A stretch of DNA of 64,000 nucleotides, taken from NCBI RefSeq assembly GCF_002831565.1, contig NZ_CP025096.1:6501014-6565013 (forward strand), in the 5' to 3' direction. The DNA comes from Spirosoma pollinicola. Its GTDB lineage: Bacteria; Bacteroidota; Bacteroidia; Cytophagales; Spirosomataceae. Position 1 is the stretch's first letter. Each line of letters opens with the position of its first letter. The position numbers and the translations under genes were made by a program. Under the pieces are notes generated by a model. It did not search any database. It worked only from the letters and a program-made list of their open reading frames with translations, and was not told the origin of the DNA. Positions 50,071 to 59,958 of this stretch are shown here, in pieces.

Positions 50071-51432
50071 TCAAAATGGGTTCAGGTATAGGCCAATACC
50101 TAACCAGGTTGTTTGCTGTTGTTCAAACTGGCTGTAAGGGCGGAAACCGGAATAGCCTTCAAACAAAAACGTCAGGTTGTTTTGTGTACGGCCCAATTCA
50201 ACACCAATACCGCCATGAATACCCGGCCGAAAATCTGTTTGTTGCCAGAATTTAATATCGACTCCACCCACCAGGCGGGCCGCATGAGTGGATTGCTTTT
50301 TATAAAATGCCCCTAGTTGCGCACTAAATGGTTTACGCTCCTCAGTTTTACGCAGAACCACGCCCAGCCCTCCATATAACCGCCAGTTATTGACCGTCCG
50401 GCTATAAGTTGCATCGAGCAGCTCATAGTTCACTGAATTAGGGGACGGAGCCGTGATTTGATTGCGGTAGATATAATCGTCACCCAAATGAGAAGACAGG
50501 TGATAAACCCGAAAGCGATAATTATTTTCTCCTCGGCGAACATTATAAATGATACTGATTTTATAATCGGTATTTATTATCTGTCGACGTGCTTTGCCTA
50601 AAGTATAATCGTGATACGCTTCAAACTGCGTGAACGAAGCCAGATCAAGTACCCACTCTTCCGAACGGCCGGGCTCGGTTGTTCGGCGGTAAAATGGTTT
50701 GGCAAACCCAAACGCAAAGGGAACAATGCTCCCCTTGTATTTTTGTCCTTCGGTCCAGTAACCCGGCAATACACTGCCGTAGGTTTGTGCTTCAAGCGGG
50801 TCCAGTAAGATTGGCTCGAACAGGTGTCCTTTCGGAAGAAACTCTTGTGTAGGTCGGCTAACACTTAGCTCACGGCCAGCCTCCTGAACAACAGCTACCG
50901 AGTCCACCGACTTAGGCTTTCGCTCACGCTTGACCCGCTCCGGGCGTGGAGCTGTAGCAGGCGCTTCGACAGCGGGTTTAGCTATTGGGGCTGGTTCTTC
51001 AGCCGGAACGGTAGCAGGTATTGACGTTGGCTCAGGAACGGCTTCTTTTTTACGTTTTTCCCGCTTTTCCTTCCGCGTTGGTTCAACGACAGTTGGTGCA
51101 GGTTCTGTGGTCGATGGCTGGTTTACTACAGGCGCCGGTGTTGCGGGGACAGCGGCTGGTTTGGCTACCTCACTAGCTGGCTCGATAGGTTTACCCGCTT
51201 TTTTAGCCGCTCGTTGACGTTCTTTTTCTGCCTGTTTTGCCTCATAGTCGCGCTGTTTTTGCAACCACTCGGCCCGAATTTGCCGTTCGCGTTGAACTTC
51301 CCGATCTATTTTTTCTTTCTGCCGTTGCTCAGCAGGGGTTAAAAAACGAGCAGGTGATGTACTAGGCGTTTGCGCCAGAGCCCCTGTTCCAAGTAAGAAA
51401 CTCAGTAAAAGAGCTAACAGCGTTTGTTTCAT
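50071..51432 (-). CDS. Probable outer-membrane beta-barrel protein with K/E/P-rich tether
   Basis: A 453-residue protein of no family I recognise. A signal peptide (MKQTLLALLLSFLLGTGALAQ) is followed by a charged, coiled segment (about 35-80, KEKIDREVQRERQIRAEWLQKQRDYEAKQAEKERQR) and an Ala/Pro/Glu/Lys-rich linker (about 80-190). The C-terminal half (about 200-453) has alternating polar and aromatic strands and ends in a Phe (TTWLGIGLYLNPF), like an outer-membrane beta-barrel. The linker may span the periplasm or peptidoglycan. It lies between purB and the M20 peptidase on the same strand; no specific function can be given. Confidence 0.6.
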   Translation of the reverse strand: MKQTLLALLLSFLLGTGALAQTPSTSPARFLTPAEQRQKEKIDREVQRERQIRAEWLQKQRDYEAKQAEKERQRAAKKAGKPIEPASEVAKPAAVPATPAPVVNQPSTTEPAPTVVEPTRKEKREKRKKEAVPEPTSIPATVPAEEPAPIAKPAVEAPATAPRPERVKRERKPKSVDSVAVVQEAGRELSVSRPTQEFLPKGHLFEPILLDPLEAQTYGSVLPGYWTEGQKYKGSIVPFAFGFAKPFYRRTTEPGRSEEWVLDLASFTQFEAYHDYTLGKARRQIINTDYKISIIYNVRRGENNYRFRVYHLSSHLGDDYIYRNQITAPSPNSVNYELLDATYSRTVNNWRLYGGLGVVLRKTEERKPFSAQLGAFYKKQSTHAARLVGGVDIKFWQQTDFRPGIHGGIGVELGRTQNNLTFLFEGYSGFRPYSQFEQQQTTWLGIGLYLNPF

Positions 51433-51479
51433 AAAATAGAAGCCGTAATTGATACTTAAGCAATTGGTTAATAGAGGAT

Positions 51480-52841
51480 TTACTGTTTAAGCTCAGCGTA
51501 ATGTTTGTAGAAATAAGGGATCGTTTCAATACCCTTATAAAAATTAAACAGACCATAGCTTTCATTGGGAGAATGCAACGCATCGCTATCCAGACCAAAA
51601 CCCATTAGAATTGACTTAACGCCTAATTCCTGTTCAAAAAGGGCCATAATCGGGATGCTTCCTCCACCCCGGGTAGGAATAGGTTTCTTACCCCAGGCAT
51701 CTTCAAAGGCTTTACTTGCCGCGTCAAACTCAACCGAATCGACCGGTGTTACGTACGGCATACCACCATGATGAGGAACAACCGTAACGGTAACGCCTGC
51801 CGGTGCAATGGATAGAAAATGGTTGGTGAATAGGGCTGTAATCTCGTCGGGCGTTTGATTGGGGACTAAACGCATACTGATTTTAGCCGATGCCTTGGAT
51901 GGCAGCACGGTTTTGGCTCCTTCGCCAGTGTATCCACCCCAAATGCCATTCACGTCGAGCGTTGGCCGAATAGACGTACGTTCGTTGGTTGAATAACCGG
52001 TTTCGCCCATCACATCGTTGATGCCCAGATCCTCCATATAGTCGGTCAGGTTGAAGGGTGCTTTCGCTAATTCAGCGCGTTCGGCATCACTCAAATCGGC
52101 AACGTTCGTGTAAAATTCGGGAATCGTGACACGTCCATCTTCGTCATGAAGCGACGCAATCATGTCGCACAACACATTGATTGGGTTAGCGACCCCACCG
52201 CCATACACTCCCGAATGCAAATCGCGGTTAGCGCCCGTTACGTGCACTTCTACATAGGAAAGTCCACGTAAACCCGTTTCCAGCGAAGGCGTATCATTGG
52301 AGATAATGCTCGTATCGGATACAAGAATAACGTCGGCCTTTAACATCTCTTTATGCTCGGCCACGAAGATGCCAAGGTGGTCGGAACCAACCTCTTCTTC
52401 ACCCTCAATCATCACTTTCACATTGCAGGGCAGTCCATCGGTAGCTACCATCGCTTCAATAGCCTTCACGTGCATGTAGAATTGCCCTTTATCATCGCAG
52501 GCGCCACGGGCATAAATGCGTTCGTTCCGAATTGTTGGTTCAAACGGGGGCGAAAGCCATAGTTCGTAGGGGTCGGCAGGCTGTACATCGTAGTGCCCGT
52601 AAACTAGCACTGTTGGCTTGGATGGGTCGACAATTTTCTCTGCATAAACAATCGGATGGCCCGGTGTTTCGTAGAGTTGCGCCTTGTCCAGGCCAGCCGC
52701 CTGTAATTTGTCTTTTACATATTCGGCCGCCCGGCGAACATCGCCTTTAAAGTTGGAATCGGCAGAAACAGATGGAATGCGGAGCAGTTCTAGTAATTCA
52801 TCTAAAAACCGCTGCTTGTTCGCTTCGAGGTACGTAGTCAT
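51480..52841 (-). CDS. M20 family metallopeptidase (dipeptidase)
   Basis: A 453-residue zinc peptidase. The start is the ATG at 52841 (MTTYLEANKQRFLDELLELLRIPSVSAD); the frame extends 14 codons upstream without family similarity. Zinc ligands are visible in VYGHYDVQPADP, ARGACDDKGQFYMHVKAI, EGEEEVGSDHLG and the late LHSPNE, and the dimer or lid domain is normal. It hydrolyses dipeptides or similar amides in the cytoplasm; the exact substrate is unknown. No clear operon partner. Confidence 0.9.
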   Translation of the reverse strand: MTTYLEANKQRFLDELLELLRIPSVSADSNFKGDVRRAAEYVKDKLQAAGLDKAQLYETPGHPIVYAEKIVDPSKPTVLVYGHYDVQPADPYELWLSPPFEPTIRNERIYARGACDDKGQFYMHVKAIEAMVATDGLPCNVKVMIEGEEEVGSDHLGIFVAEHKEMLKADVILVSDTSIISNDTPSLETGLRGLSYVEVHVTGANRDLHSGVYGGGVANPINVLCDMIASLHDEDGRVTIPEFYTNVADLSDAERAELAKAPFNLTDYMEDLGINDVMGETGYSTNERTSIRPTLDVNGIWGGYTGEGAKTVLPSKASAKISMRLVPNQTPDEITALFTNHFLSIAPAGVTVTVVPHHGGMPYVTPVDSVEFDAASKAFEDAWGKKPIPTRGGGSIPIMALFEQELGVKSILMGFGLDSDALHSPNESYGLFNFYKGIETIPYFYKHYAELKQ

Positions 52842-53008
52842 GATGTAAAAAGTTCGCCCCGAAGTTACGCACTTTTCGCGCAACGTCGGGGCGTTGATTA
52901 GTTTAGGGTATTTGGCAATTTTAACAGGATTGCAAAATTCACACGTTTTTGAACCAGAGATTTACATCCTTTATACGCCTGTAATCCTGTCAAAAAATCT
53001 ATTTTTAA

Positions 53009-53674
53009 TCAGGGCTGAAGTTTATCGTTTTTTTTACGCAAACGAATCAGAACTGTGCGGCTCTCCTGCCCGCGCAGCAAACGGCCAATATTTTTTTGAT
53101 GGGTCAAAACAACCAGCAGGAAAACAACAAAGCCGAAGACAATGAGCAGTGGGCTTTCTTTTTGGCCAAAAATCCGAAGTAACAGCAAGACCGGAAAAGC
53201 CAGTGCCGCCATAATTGATCCCAGCGATACATATTGTGAGGCAATGACAACCAGCAGAAAAATACCAATGCAGACGGCCGCCATTTCGGGGTGCGTTGCC
53301 AGCATCATACCCAGTAACGTTGCGACGCCTTTACCACCTTTAAAATTGGCAAAAACAGGATACAAGTGCCCTATGACGGCCACCAGGCCAAAAACAATCT
53401 TGAATGTCAGGATTTCGTTATCCGTAATCACATCGGCATACCAGAGCAAAGAGGATAAAACGGCAGCCGTATAACCCTTCAGCACATCCACAAGCATTAC
53501 AATCGTACCGGCCCGTTTACCCAATACTCTGAATGTATTGGTTGCGCCCGCATTACCACTGCCGAACTTACGAATGTCGAGGCCAAAGAAGCCCTGTCCG
53601 TACCAAACAGCCGTAGGAATTGAGCCTAATAGATAGGCCACGACCACTGTCATGCTAATGAGAAAGATATTCAT
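53009..53674 (-). CDS. plsY: PlsY, acyl-phosphate:glycerol-3-phosphate acyltransferase
   Basis: A 221-residue inner-membrane enzyme that starts phospholipid synthesis. The start is placed at the ATG at 53674 (MNIFLISMTVVVAYLLGSIPTAVWYG), giving the normal first helix; the longer frame adds 20 polar residues. Motifs: GSIPTAVWYG, DIRKFGSGNAGATNTFRVLG, VIGHLYPVFANFKGGKGVAT, with five hydrophobic helices. A basic tail ends the protein. Stands alone on the minus strand between the M20 peptidase and the M16-like gene. Confidence 0.93.
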   Translation of the reverse strand: MNIFLISMTVVVAYLLGSIPTAVWYGQGFFGLDIRKFGSGNAGATNTFRVLGKRAGTIVMLVDVLKGYTAAVLSSLLWYADVITDNEILTFKIVFGLVAVIGHLYPVFANFKGGKGVATLLGMMLATHPEMAAVCIGIFLLVVIASQYVSLGSIMAALAFPVLLLLRIFGQKESPLLIVFGFVVFLLVVLTHQKNIGRLLRGQESRTVLIRLRKKNDKLQP

Positions 53675-53823
53675 CAACAAAAAATAAGTTATTGTTGGAT
53701 AGGGATTAACCGATTTTGAGGCAATCGTCCCCACAAAAGGAATGTGACGCCAAAATTAAGGGATTGTTACTAAACGGTCAACCTTTTAATCTGGCATTCA
53801 GCGGTTAGTTAACTAAATTTCCA

Positions 53824-55104
53824 CTATTTACCCCCCACAATCACTTCGAGCAGCGTATCGAGGGCTAAATAGCGGGAAGCAGTTTCCATAATGTCGGTTG
53901 GTGTTACAGCCCGTACGTTCTGAATATAGGTTGTCAGGAAATCGGCGGGCATGTTATCCAGCAGAATTACCTTGTAGCGGTCGGCAATTTCGAAAGGCGT
54001 GTTAAGTGATCCAACAAACTCTCCAGCCATGTAATTCTGAACGGTTTCCAGCTCATCAGGTAAGACCGGCTCCGTTTGCAGAATGTGAATTTCCTTCCGA
54101 ATCTCATCCAGCGTTTGCTGCGTATTTTCCTTATTAACATCGGTGCCAATCAGGAAATAACCATCCCGCCGAAACGAGGGCATATTCGAAGAAATACCGT
54201 AGGTGAAGCCTTTTTCTTCCCGAATATTCTTCATTAACCTGGAGCCGAAATACCCGCCAAAAACCTCGTTTGTAACGAGCATCTTAAAAAAATCGGGGTG
54301 CGACCGTGTAAACAACCGCCGGCCTATTCGTATGGACGATTGTACACTGTCGGGCTTTTCGGCCAGTACAGGTGACTTATCATCAGCATGTACATTGTCG
54401 AATATAGACGATAATGTGTCAGTTCGAATAGCCGATTGACCCAGTTCACGATTGATGGCCATTACTTCATTTTCGCTGGCCTGACCAGCCAGAATGATCT
54501 GAAAGGGCTGATTATGAACAACCCGGTCAAAGAAATCTACGACGTCTTTCCGCGTGAGGTTTTCAACTGCCTCTGGTCGCTGGCTACGGCCATAGGGATG
54601 GTTAGGCCCAAACAGTTTCTCCCGGAAAAGCACTCCTGCGAGATAAGCATTCTTCTCGTAGTTGACGCGCAGATTTTGAAGGGTAATATTCCGAAGATCG
54701 TCTAACTCTTTCTGAGGAAAGGCCGGTTCGGTCAGCATTTCGCGCAGGAGCGGTAATACGTCAGGCAGGAACTTGGTAAGACAGTAGACAACAACGCTTG
54801 CCCGGTCTGGGCCTGAGTTCAATTCCAGAAACGCGCCATATCGATCAATGTATTCATTAATCTGGGCCGACGTACGCGAAGGTGTTCCTTCCGACAGCAT
54901 CTTCATCGTAAAGAACGCACTGCCCGGCACCTGTTCATACCATGTTCCGGCATTAAACACACATTCCAATCGCAATACCGGCTGGTGAGCAATAGAAATA
55001 AGGTGCAAAGGAATGCCATTATCCAGATGATGAGACTGAACCAATGGTAAACGTATTTCCTGAATAGCCTGAAACGCAGGTGACTGAGTTCTATCGAGAG
55101 TCAT
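53824..55104 (-). CDS. M16 (insulinase-like) protein lacking the zinc motif
   Basis: A 426-residue protein with both halves of the M16 fold (HLDNGIPLHLISIAHQPVLRLECVFNAGTWYEQ at the start; AGEFVGSLNTPFEIADRYK near the end). The position of the HxxEH zinc motif reads FFTMKMLSEGTPSR, so it is expected to be catalytically inactive and to act as a non-catalytic partner, as in the paired M16 proteins of many bacteria. An active M16 partner is not encoded in the window. No signal peptide. An octad-repeat hairpin leader lies between it and porV. Confidence 0.85.
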   Translation of the reverse strand: MTLDRTQSPAFQAIQEIRLPLVQSHHLDNGIPLHLISIAHQPVLRLECVFNAGTWYEQVPGSAFFTMKMLSEGTPSRTSAQINEYIDRYGAFLELNSGPDRASVVVYCLTKFLPDVLPLLREMLTEPAFPQKELDDLRNITLQNLRVNYEKNAYLAGVLFREKLFGPNHPYGRSQRPEAVENLTRKDVVDFFDRVVHNQPFQIILAGQASENEVMAINRELGQSAIRTDTLSSIFDNVHADDKSPVLAEKPDSVQSSIRIGRRLFTRSHPDFFKMLVTNEVFGGYFGSRLMKNIREEKGFTYGISSNMPSFRRDGYFLIGTDVNKENTQQTLDEIRKEIHILQTEPVLPDELETVQNYMAGEFVGSLNTPFEIADRYKVILLDNMPADFLTTYIQNVRAVTPTDIMETASRYLALDTLLEVIVGGK

Positions 55105-55204
55105 GGGAATAAAGAGTAAAAGAGCGAAACGAGCGAAAGAGTGAAAGAGCGATAGCCAACTGGCCTGATCAACGCTCTTTCACTCTTTCGCTCGTTCACT
55201 CTTT
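55105..55204 (-). repeat. Octad-repeat hairpin leader of the M16-like gene
   Basis: A 21-bp perfect stem (55131-55151 with 55173-55193) is part of longer 8-mer arrays. On the minus strand four units of AAAGAGYG type come first, then a 21-base loop with CAGGCCAGTTGG (55152-55172), then about five units of CRCTCTTT type, then ATTCCC and the ATG at 55104. It also lies just downstream of the porV stop. Confidence 0.75.
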
Positions 55205-55206
55205 AT

Positions 55207-56403
55207 TTAATTCGAATAAGCTTCGTCATCGCCGATGCGATTGCCTTTGTTAAGACTCAGCAATAGGGAGATACGGAAGGTTTCGGACAATGGGCTGCCT
55301 TGTTTAACGGGCAACAGGTACGAGAAATCAACACCAAATCGATCCTGTAACCGTAGACCAATACCCGTTGTAATGTACTTACGGCCACCTTTCGTATTCG
55401 ACTCGTTAAAATAACCGACACGGGCAGCAAACTGATCGTTGTACCAGTATTCAATACCTGAAGAGATCGTAATTTCTTTCAATTCTTCACTAAATCCACC
55501 CGGAGCATCAGCAAATGAGCCAAATACCGAACTAAAGTAATTCTTATTGGCATTGACATTTGTTTGTACACCATTCACAAGTTGAATGTCGGGTGTTGGA
55601 ACCATTAATTTGTTGGCGTCCAGAACAAAGTTGAATTTGTTATACTGATCGGCATACAGTGTGAACCGGGTTCCCAGGCGCAGGTTGGTAGGAATGAAGT
55701 AACTCTGTGTGCCACCATAGTTAATACGACCACCGAGGTTAGAAATCATACCGCCAAATGCCCAGCCAATTCCTTTACCAGTTGCATTATCACGCGCTTC
55801 GTCCTGATAGTAGGCGCTAATATCGGCGGCTGCAGTTGACCCTGGCTTCAAACCAGGATTGCTGCTCCCTGCGGCCAGATTTGAACTCAGGTATTTTAGA
55901 TCAACACCGAGTGAGAAATTTTCTGAAAGTCGTTGCGCAAATGTTGCCGTAATAGCGTACTCACGTGAGTTGAATGTACCTGCTGCTACACCTGTTGCGG
56001 TCGTAAAATCGACGGTACCCAAGTCGAAATACATCAGCGAACCACCCACTACCGAGTTTTTGCCTACTTTCGAATAACCGCTCAGGTAGGTATAATACAT
56101 ATCGCCGATCAAATTCCTCAACCAAGGCGTGTAGGAAATTGCTGCGCCTTTATCTTGCTTGGCAAAAACTAATTTTGAAGGATTCCAGAAGATTGCATTA
56201 GCATCTGCATCGCCAAGTGCGACGCCAGCGTCGCCCAATGCGCCGGAACGGGCATCGGGCGTGAAATTCAAAAAAGGTACCGACGACGTTGGAATATTTA
56301 GCTGCTGGCCGTTAAGGGTAGTTACTACAGTAGATTGAGCAGAGACGACGAACGGAGTAATACTACAAATGCCGAGAAGAACACGGAAAAAATTGCGCTT
56401 CAT
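55207..56403 (-). CDS. porV: PorV (LptO), type IX secretion outer-membrane protein
   Basis: A 398-residue beta-barrel protein. The start is the ATG at 56403 (MKRNFFRVLLGICSITPFVVSAQ), a good signal peptide; the frame extends 20 residues upstream without signal features. PorV hallmarks are PFLNFTPDARSGALGDAGVALGDADANAIFWNPSKL, the strand pairs TPWLRNLIGDMYYTYLSGY, and the C-terminal IGLRLQDRFGVDFSYLLPVKQGSPL. In the type IX system PorV carries folded cargo from the translocon to the PorU attachment complex. It lies 114 bases downstream of porU, as in other Bacteroidota. Confidence 0.92.
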   Translation of the reverse strand: MKRNFFRVLLGICSITPFVVSAQSTVVTTLNGQQLNIPTSSVPFLNFTPDARSGALGDAGVALGDADANAIFWNPSKLVFAKQDKGAAISYTPWLRNLIGDMYYTYLSGYSKVGKNSVVGGSLMYFDLGTVDFTTATGVAAGTFNSREYAITATFAQRLSENFSLGVDLKYLSSNLAAGSSNPGLKPGSTAAADISAYYQDEARDNATGKGIGWAFGGMISNLGGRINYGGTQSYFIPTNLRLGTRFTLYADQYNKFNFVLDANKLMVPTPDIQLVNGVQTNVNANKNYFSSVFGSFADAPGGFSEELKEITISSGIEYWYNDQFAARVGYFNESNTKGGRKYITTGIGLRLQDRFGVDFSYLLPVKQGSPLSETFRISLLLSLNKGNRIGDDEAYSN

Positions 56404-56517
56404 ATAATGAGAGATGGTCAACGACAGCTGCTGACAGTGAGAATAGCAGGCCTGTGCGGTCAAAATTACAATGAAAGGTTGGATTAGAAAAAACGAGATG
56501 ACTTTATGTATATGAAA

Positions 56518-59500
56518 TCATTTAGTTAATAGTAAGCGGCAGGTACTGTTGGCTACTGAGCCATCGACCGCCGAACGGACTTGAGAATGAATAATATATA
56601 GACCATTTGGTAAAAGGGCACCTGTTTGAGTAAGTCCATCCCAGGTCCCCATATTCAGTTTAGCATCACAGTCGGTACACTGGCCTGTCTGTTGGTTGAG
56701 CAACCGTCCATTCAGATCATATATACCCAATGTCCAGTCCAGTGGCTCCCCTGAGCGATTCAGTTCGGCTACAAATGTTGTTTGCAGCATAACCGGATTT
56801 GGACTGGCCCGCAATATAGTTACTTCCAGCCCCGGTCGGGCCGAAACTACTATGGTCAACGTGCCCTCTGTTGAATTATTGTTAATATCCCAGGCTTTGA
56901 CCCGAATCGTGTAGGTTCCTGGAGCAACATCCCGGAATGTGTACAGAACCTCTCCCTGTCGTCCATTGGTGCCATTGGCTACATAATTTTCATTAAGCAC
57001 AACCACTGGTTGCGAATCAAGTTGAGCCGTAAGTTCATGCCCTAAACCCGATCGGGCAATATTAATCCCCTGATTATCAGACAACACAATTCGCAAGAGT
57101 ACATCTGGTCCAACTACGCGAACTATAGTTGCGTCAGGCACGCCCCCAATCACCGAAAGCGCTACCAATGGCGGCTGACTATCTATACTATCAGCAAAAA
57201 CGCTGCCACCAATGAGCAGACGCTCATAACTGCCTGCCGCATCCAATACACTATCGGCTCCCACAGCATATAAATACAATTTTCCCTGCCCAACGGTATA
57301 ATTAATATCCTTCGGCATCGTAAACCGTATGCTAAACTGCCCCTGCTGTACAGGCACTTGACCCGTAAAAATAGGGTTAGAAAATGCCTGGTACGTCATT
57401 TTTGGACTCCCTGCTTCTGAGCCGAGCGTTGTATGTGCCGTTGCTTTATCATACAGGGTCAGTCGAAGGAGGCCCGAAAAGGTAGCCAGTCGCTTATCCT
57501 GCTGACGAATTTCGCCCGATAGTTCAACCGTTTGCAACGCCCGTAGCGTATCGAGCCGACTTGTCGACAAGGCTTTACCATTTACCTGTGTAAGCACAGC
57601 CTGCGCCTGCGGATAGGCGAGACGTAGGGATGGATCGCCAAGCAACGCAAAATTCCGGTTGACAGGCCCACTTAAACTATTGTTTTTTGTGCTTTGCATT
57701 ACCTCCCCCAGGCGAGGCATCTGCCCGTTGACAGGTTTAAAAACAGCATCATAAAATGCCTGATTCAACAATAGGTTGGTATTGGCATATACCGGGCGGG
57801 TAGTTGTCAGCAAGCCAACGGCGCCCCCTGTCCGGCTCAATAAGGTAAGTTCGGCACCAGAATTCACGTTGGGATCATCATAACGCCCAAATTGACAGGT
57901 AGCGGTTACGAATAAGGGCAGTCGGCGATTTTTCCAGGAAAGAATATCCTGAAGTGTAACGATCTGTTCATCGGCAAGGCCCAAAATTCCGCCATGCCCG
58001 CTATAATTGATAATAAGCTGCCCATCGGCCATTGCCTGGTTTATGAGTTGATTGACAACTGGAGCTTTCTGTCCGTTACTGGTATTCTCCTGCGGATAAT
58101 CGTCCAGAAACACACGCTGTGGCCGATAAGCCGGAGCTGTATTTTCGACGCTTTTTGCCATTTGATCGGCATCCTGCTGATGAATATTATAATCGCCATC
58201 ATCGGCAACGACCATAAGGCGAGTTTGCCAATCGCCCGTTAACGACTGGTCAGAACTATAACGAATGAGTTTATCAACCACGGTACTGGCTTCCTCCACC
58301 GATTTTACGGGAAGCCGACCAACACCAATATCCAGTTTATGATCTCCATTTTGGCTTTCGATCCATTCACCTTCGTTGGCATCCATAAAGCCATAATAAT
58401 CATCTGATGAGTAGCTTAGCACTGGGTGCAGTGACTCCCGGCTTTCATAAACGGGTACCATATTCGCCAACTGCGTCGAACTGACTCCCCCGCCTATGTT
58501 CCGGTAGTTGAACGTAGCATCGCCAAACAACAGCAGATAGCGCAGTTTGGCCGGTTGTTGCAGAAAGAAGAACCGGGCCATATCCCGAATAGCTGTTGGG
58601 TCGGGTTGGCCAGATCCAAATTCATTATACACCTGCTGCGTTGTAACAACCAAGACCTCGAGCTGGTCATGCTGCCGACGAAAAGCGGCCAATCGTTCGG
58701 CTTGCTCACGCCAGGCAGCTGGTGTAACGATAAGCAGCTCGGGCACAGGTTGGGAGCGTACATCCTGATTGGCAACAGAGAGCACTGAAACAGGTGTTAA
58801 AAATTGGGCGTCGGTGAAGAGGAAATAATCACGCCGTTTTGACGATGTCCAGCCAGCCTCCTGTGCTGCCGATAATATATACGCCTGTGTGCCGGGAACA
58901 AGTGGATTTGTTATATCCCAAACGCGCAAACTGGCACTTGCCTGTCGAACGGCATACTGCCCCATTATCCCACGGCGCACCCAGGTTGGTTTATCATACT
59001 GCCGCAGTTCACGGCGAGTTTGCAACGAGAGAAAGTTCAAGTACCCCTGTGCCGATGGCTGACCGTTTTTCCGAAACGTAAGTGCCAATCGTAGCGGGCT
59101 ACTTACCGATGCCAGCTTAGTAACGAATGTGTCTGTTCGAGCAACGCCCTGATAGTCGTATTCGTACCCGGAAATGGTCGACATCGGCATTGTTCCAACC
59201 AATTGGTCATTAACCTGAAGTCGAAACTGGGTTGATGATAGAGCGCCTGCCACCGCAGAAGCCCCTAATCGAAGCGACACACCCGGTATTATGCCCGGAA
59301 CATCGAACGAAAACGTTTGTGTTGTGTCAATTGTCATGTACTCTCCCAGCCACTCCCGTCCTGAACGAACAGCCGGAATTTTCAATAAATCCTGTTCATG
59401 AAACTGGTAATCGTCAAATGTTGTGACCGTAGGCGTTGCAGACAGGCTGCCTGCTGGTGTATCGACCATTCGCAAACCAGGAGCATCCCCAATGGTCAGG

Positions 59501-59958
59501 AAATAAAAGGTGGTATCGGAATAAACATTAATCTGGTGAGTAAAGCGTCGGTTAGTGGAATCATAGCGCACGACGTGCGGACTTTGACCGAAAAACAACA
59601 AAGCATCTCCCGTATCGAACCGGCCATCGCCCTCTCCCACCACCTGAATTGCATTTTCAGTTAAATCGGCTGGTCGTGTGGTGGCGTTTGGCTGGGGCAA
59701 CATGGCTCCCCCATTGCTATATAACCGCAATCGGTGGGGGTCGGCGGTAGCAAAGGCAGGATTAAGCTGGGCTAATTGAGGTTGGCTGATTCGGTAAACA
59801 CCTGATTCTGTTATACCAATTTTCACCCAAAGTCCTGTTCGTAACACCGATTGCGCTTCTAACGAATGCGTAGAGAATGAAACTTGAAGAACAAACAACA
59901 AATAAAACAGCGAGTAGCCCCCTATCCATTTTTCATCCGCTTTTCGGCTATTTTCCAT
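56518..59958 (-). CDS. porU: PorU, type IX secretion sortase (C25 gingipain-like)
   Basis: A 1146-residue surface protease that removes the C-terminal sorting domain from type IX cargo and attaches it to the surface. It starts with an N-terminal signal anchor (about 14-36). The C25 catalytic domain runs from about 400 to 780, with the catalytic His655 (NYSGHGGILG) and Cys688 (FVTATCQFGRYDDP). It ends in Ig-like beta domains and a sorting-like C-terminus (ASPNPVMLQTTF, YDLNGRLLNQ, NGLYIIHSQV). The start overlaps the preceding sprT-like stop by one base (TAATG). gldJ, often beside porU, is not in the window. Confidence 0.92.
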   Translation of the reverse strand: MENSRKADEKWIGGYSLFYLLFVLQVSFSTHSLEAQSVLRTGLWVKIGITESGVYRISQPQLAQLNPAFATADPHRLRLYSNGGAMLPQPNATTRPADLTENAIQVVGEGDGRFDTGDALLFFGQSPHVVRYDSTNRRFTHQINVYSDTTFYFLTIGDAPGLRMVDTPAGSLSATPTVTTFDDYQFHEQDLLKIPAVRSGREWLGEYMTIDTTQTFSFDVPGIIPGVSLRLGASAVAGALSSTQFRLQVNDQLVGTMPMSTISGYEYDYQGVARTDTFVTKLASVSSPLRLALTFRKNGQPSAQGYLNFLSLQTRRELRQYDKPTWVRRGIMGQYAVRQASASLRVWDITNPLVPGTQAYILSAAQEAGWTSSKRRDYFLFTDAQFLTPVSVLSVANQDVRSQPVPELLIVTPAAWREQAERLAAFRRQHDQLEVLVVTTQQVYNEFGSGQPDPTAIRDMARFFFLQQPAKLRYLLLFGDATFNYRNIGGGVSSTQLANMVPVYESRESLHPVLSYSSDDYYGFMDANEGEWIESQNGDHKLDIGVGRLPVKSVEEASTVVDKLIRYSSDQSLTGDWQTRLMVVADDGDYNIHQQDADQMAKSVENTAPAYRPQRVFLDDYPQENTSNGQKAPVVNQLINQAMADGQLIINYSGHGGILGLADEQIVTLQDILSWKNRRLPLFVTATCQFGRYDDPNVNSGAELTLLSRTGGAVGLLTTTRPVYANTNLLLNQAFYDAVFKPVNGQMPRLGEVMQSTKNNSLSGPVNRNFALLGDPSLRLAYPQAQAVLTQVNGKALSTSRLDTLRALQTVELSGEIRQQDKRLATFSGLLRLTLYDKATAHTTLGSEAGSPKMTYQAFSNPIFTGQVPVQQGQFSIRFTMPKDINYTVGQGKLYLYAVGADSVLDAAGSYERLLIGGSVFADSIDSQPPLVALSVIGGVPDATIVRVVGPDVLLRIVLSDNQGINIARSGLGHELTAQLDSQPVVVLNENYVANGTNGRQGEVLYTFRDVAPGTYTIRVKAWDINNNSTEGTLTIVVSARPGLEVTILRASPNPVMLQTTFVAELNRSGEPLDWTLGIYDLNGRLLNQQTGQCTDCDAKLNMGTWDGLTQTGALLPNGLYIIHSQVRSAVDGSVANSTCRLLLTK

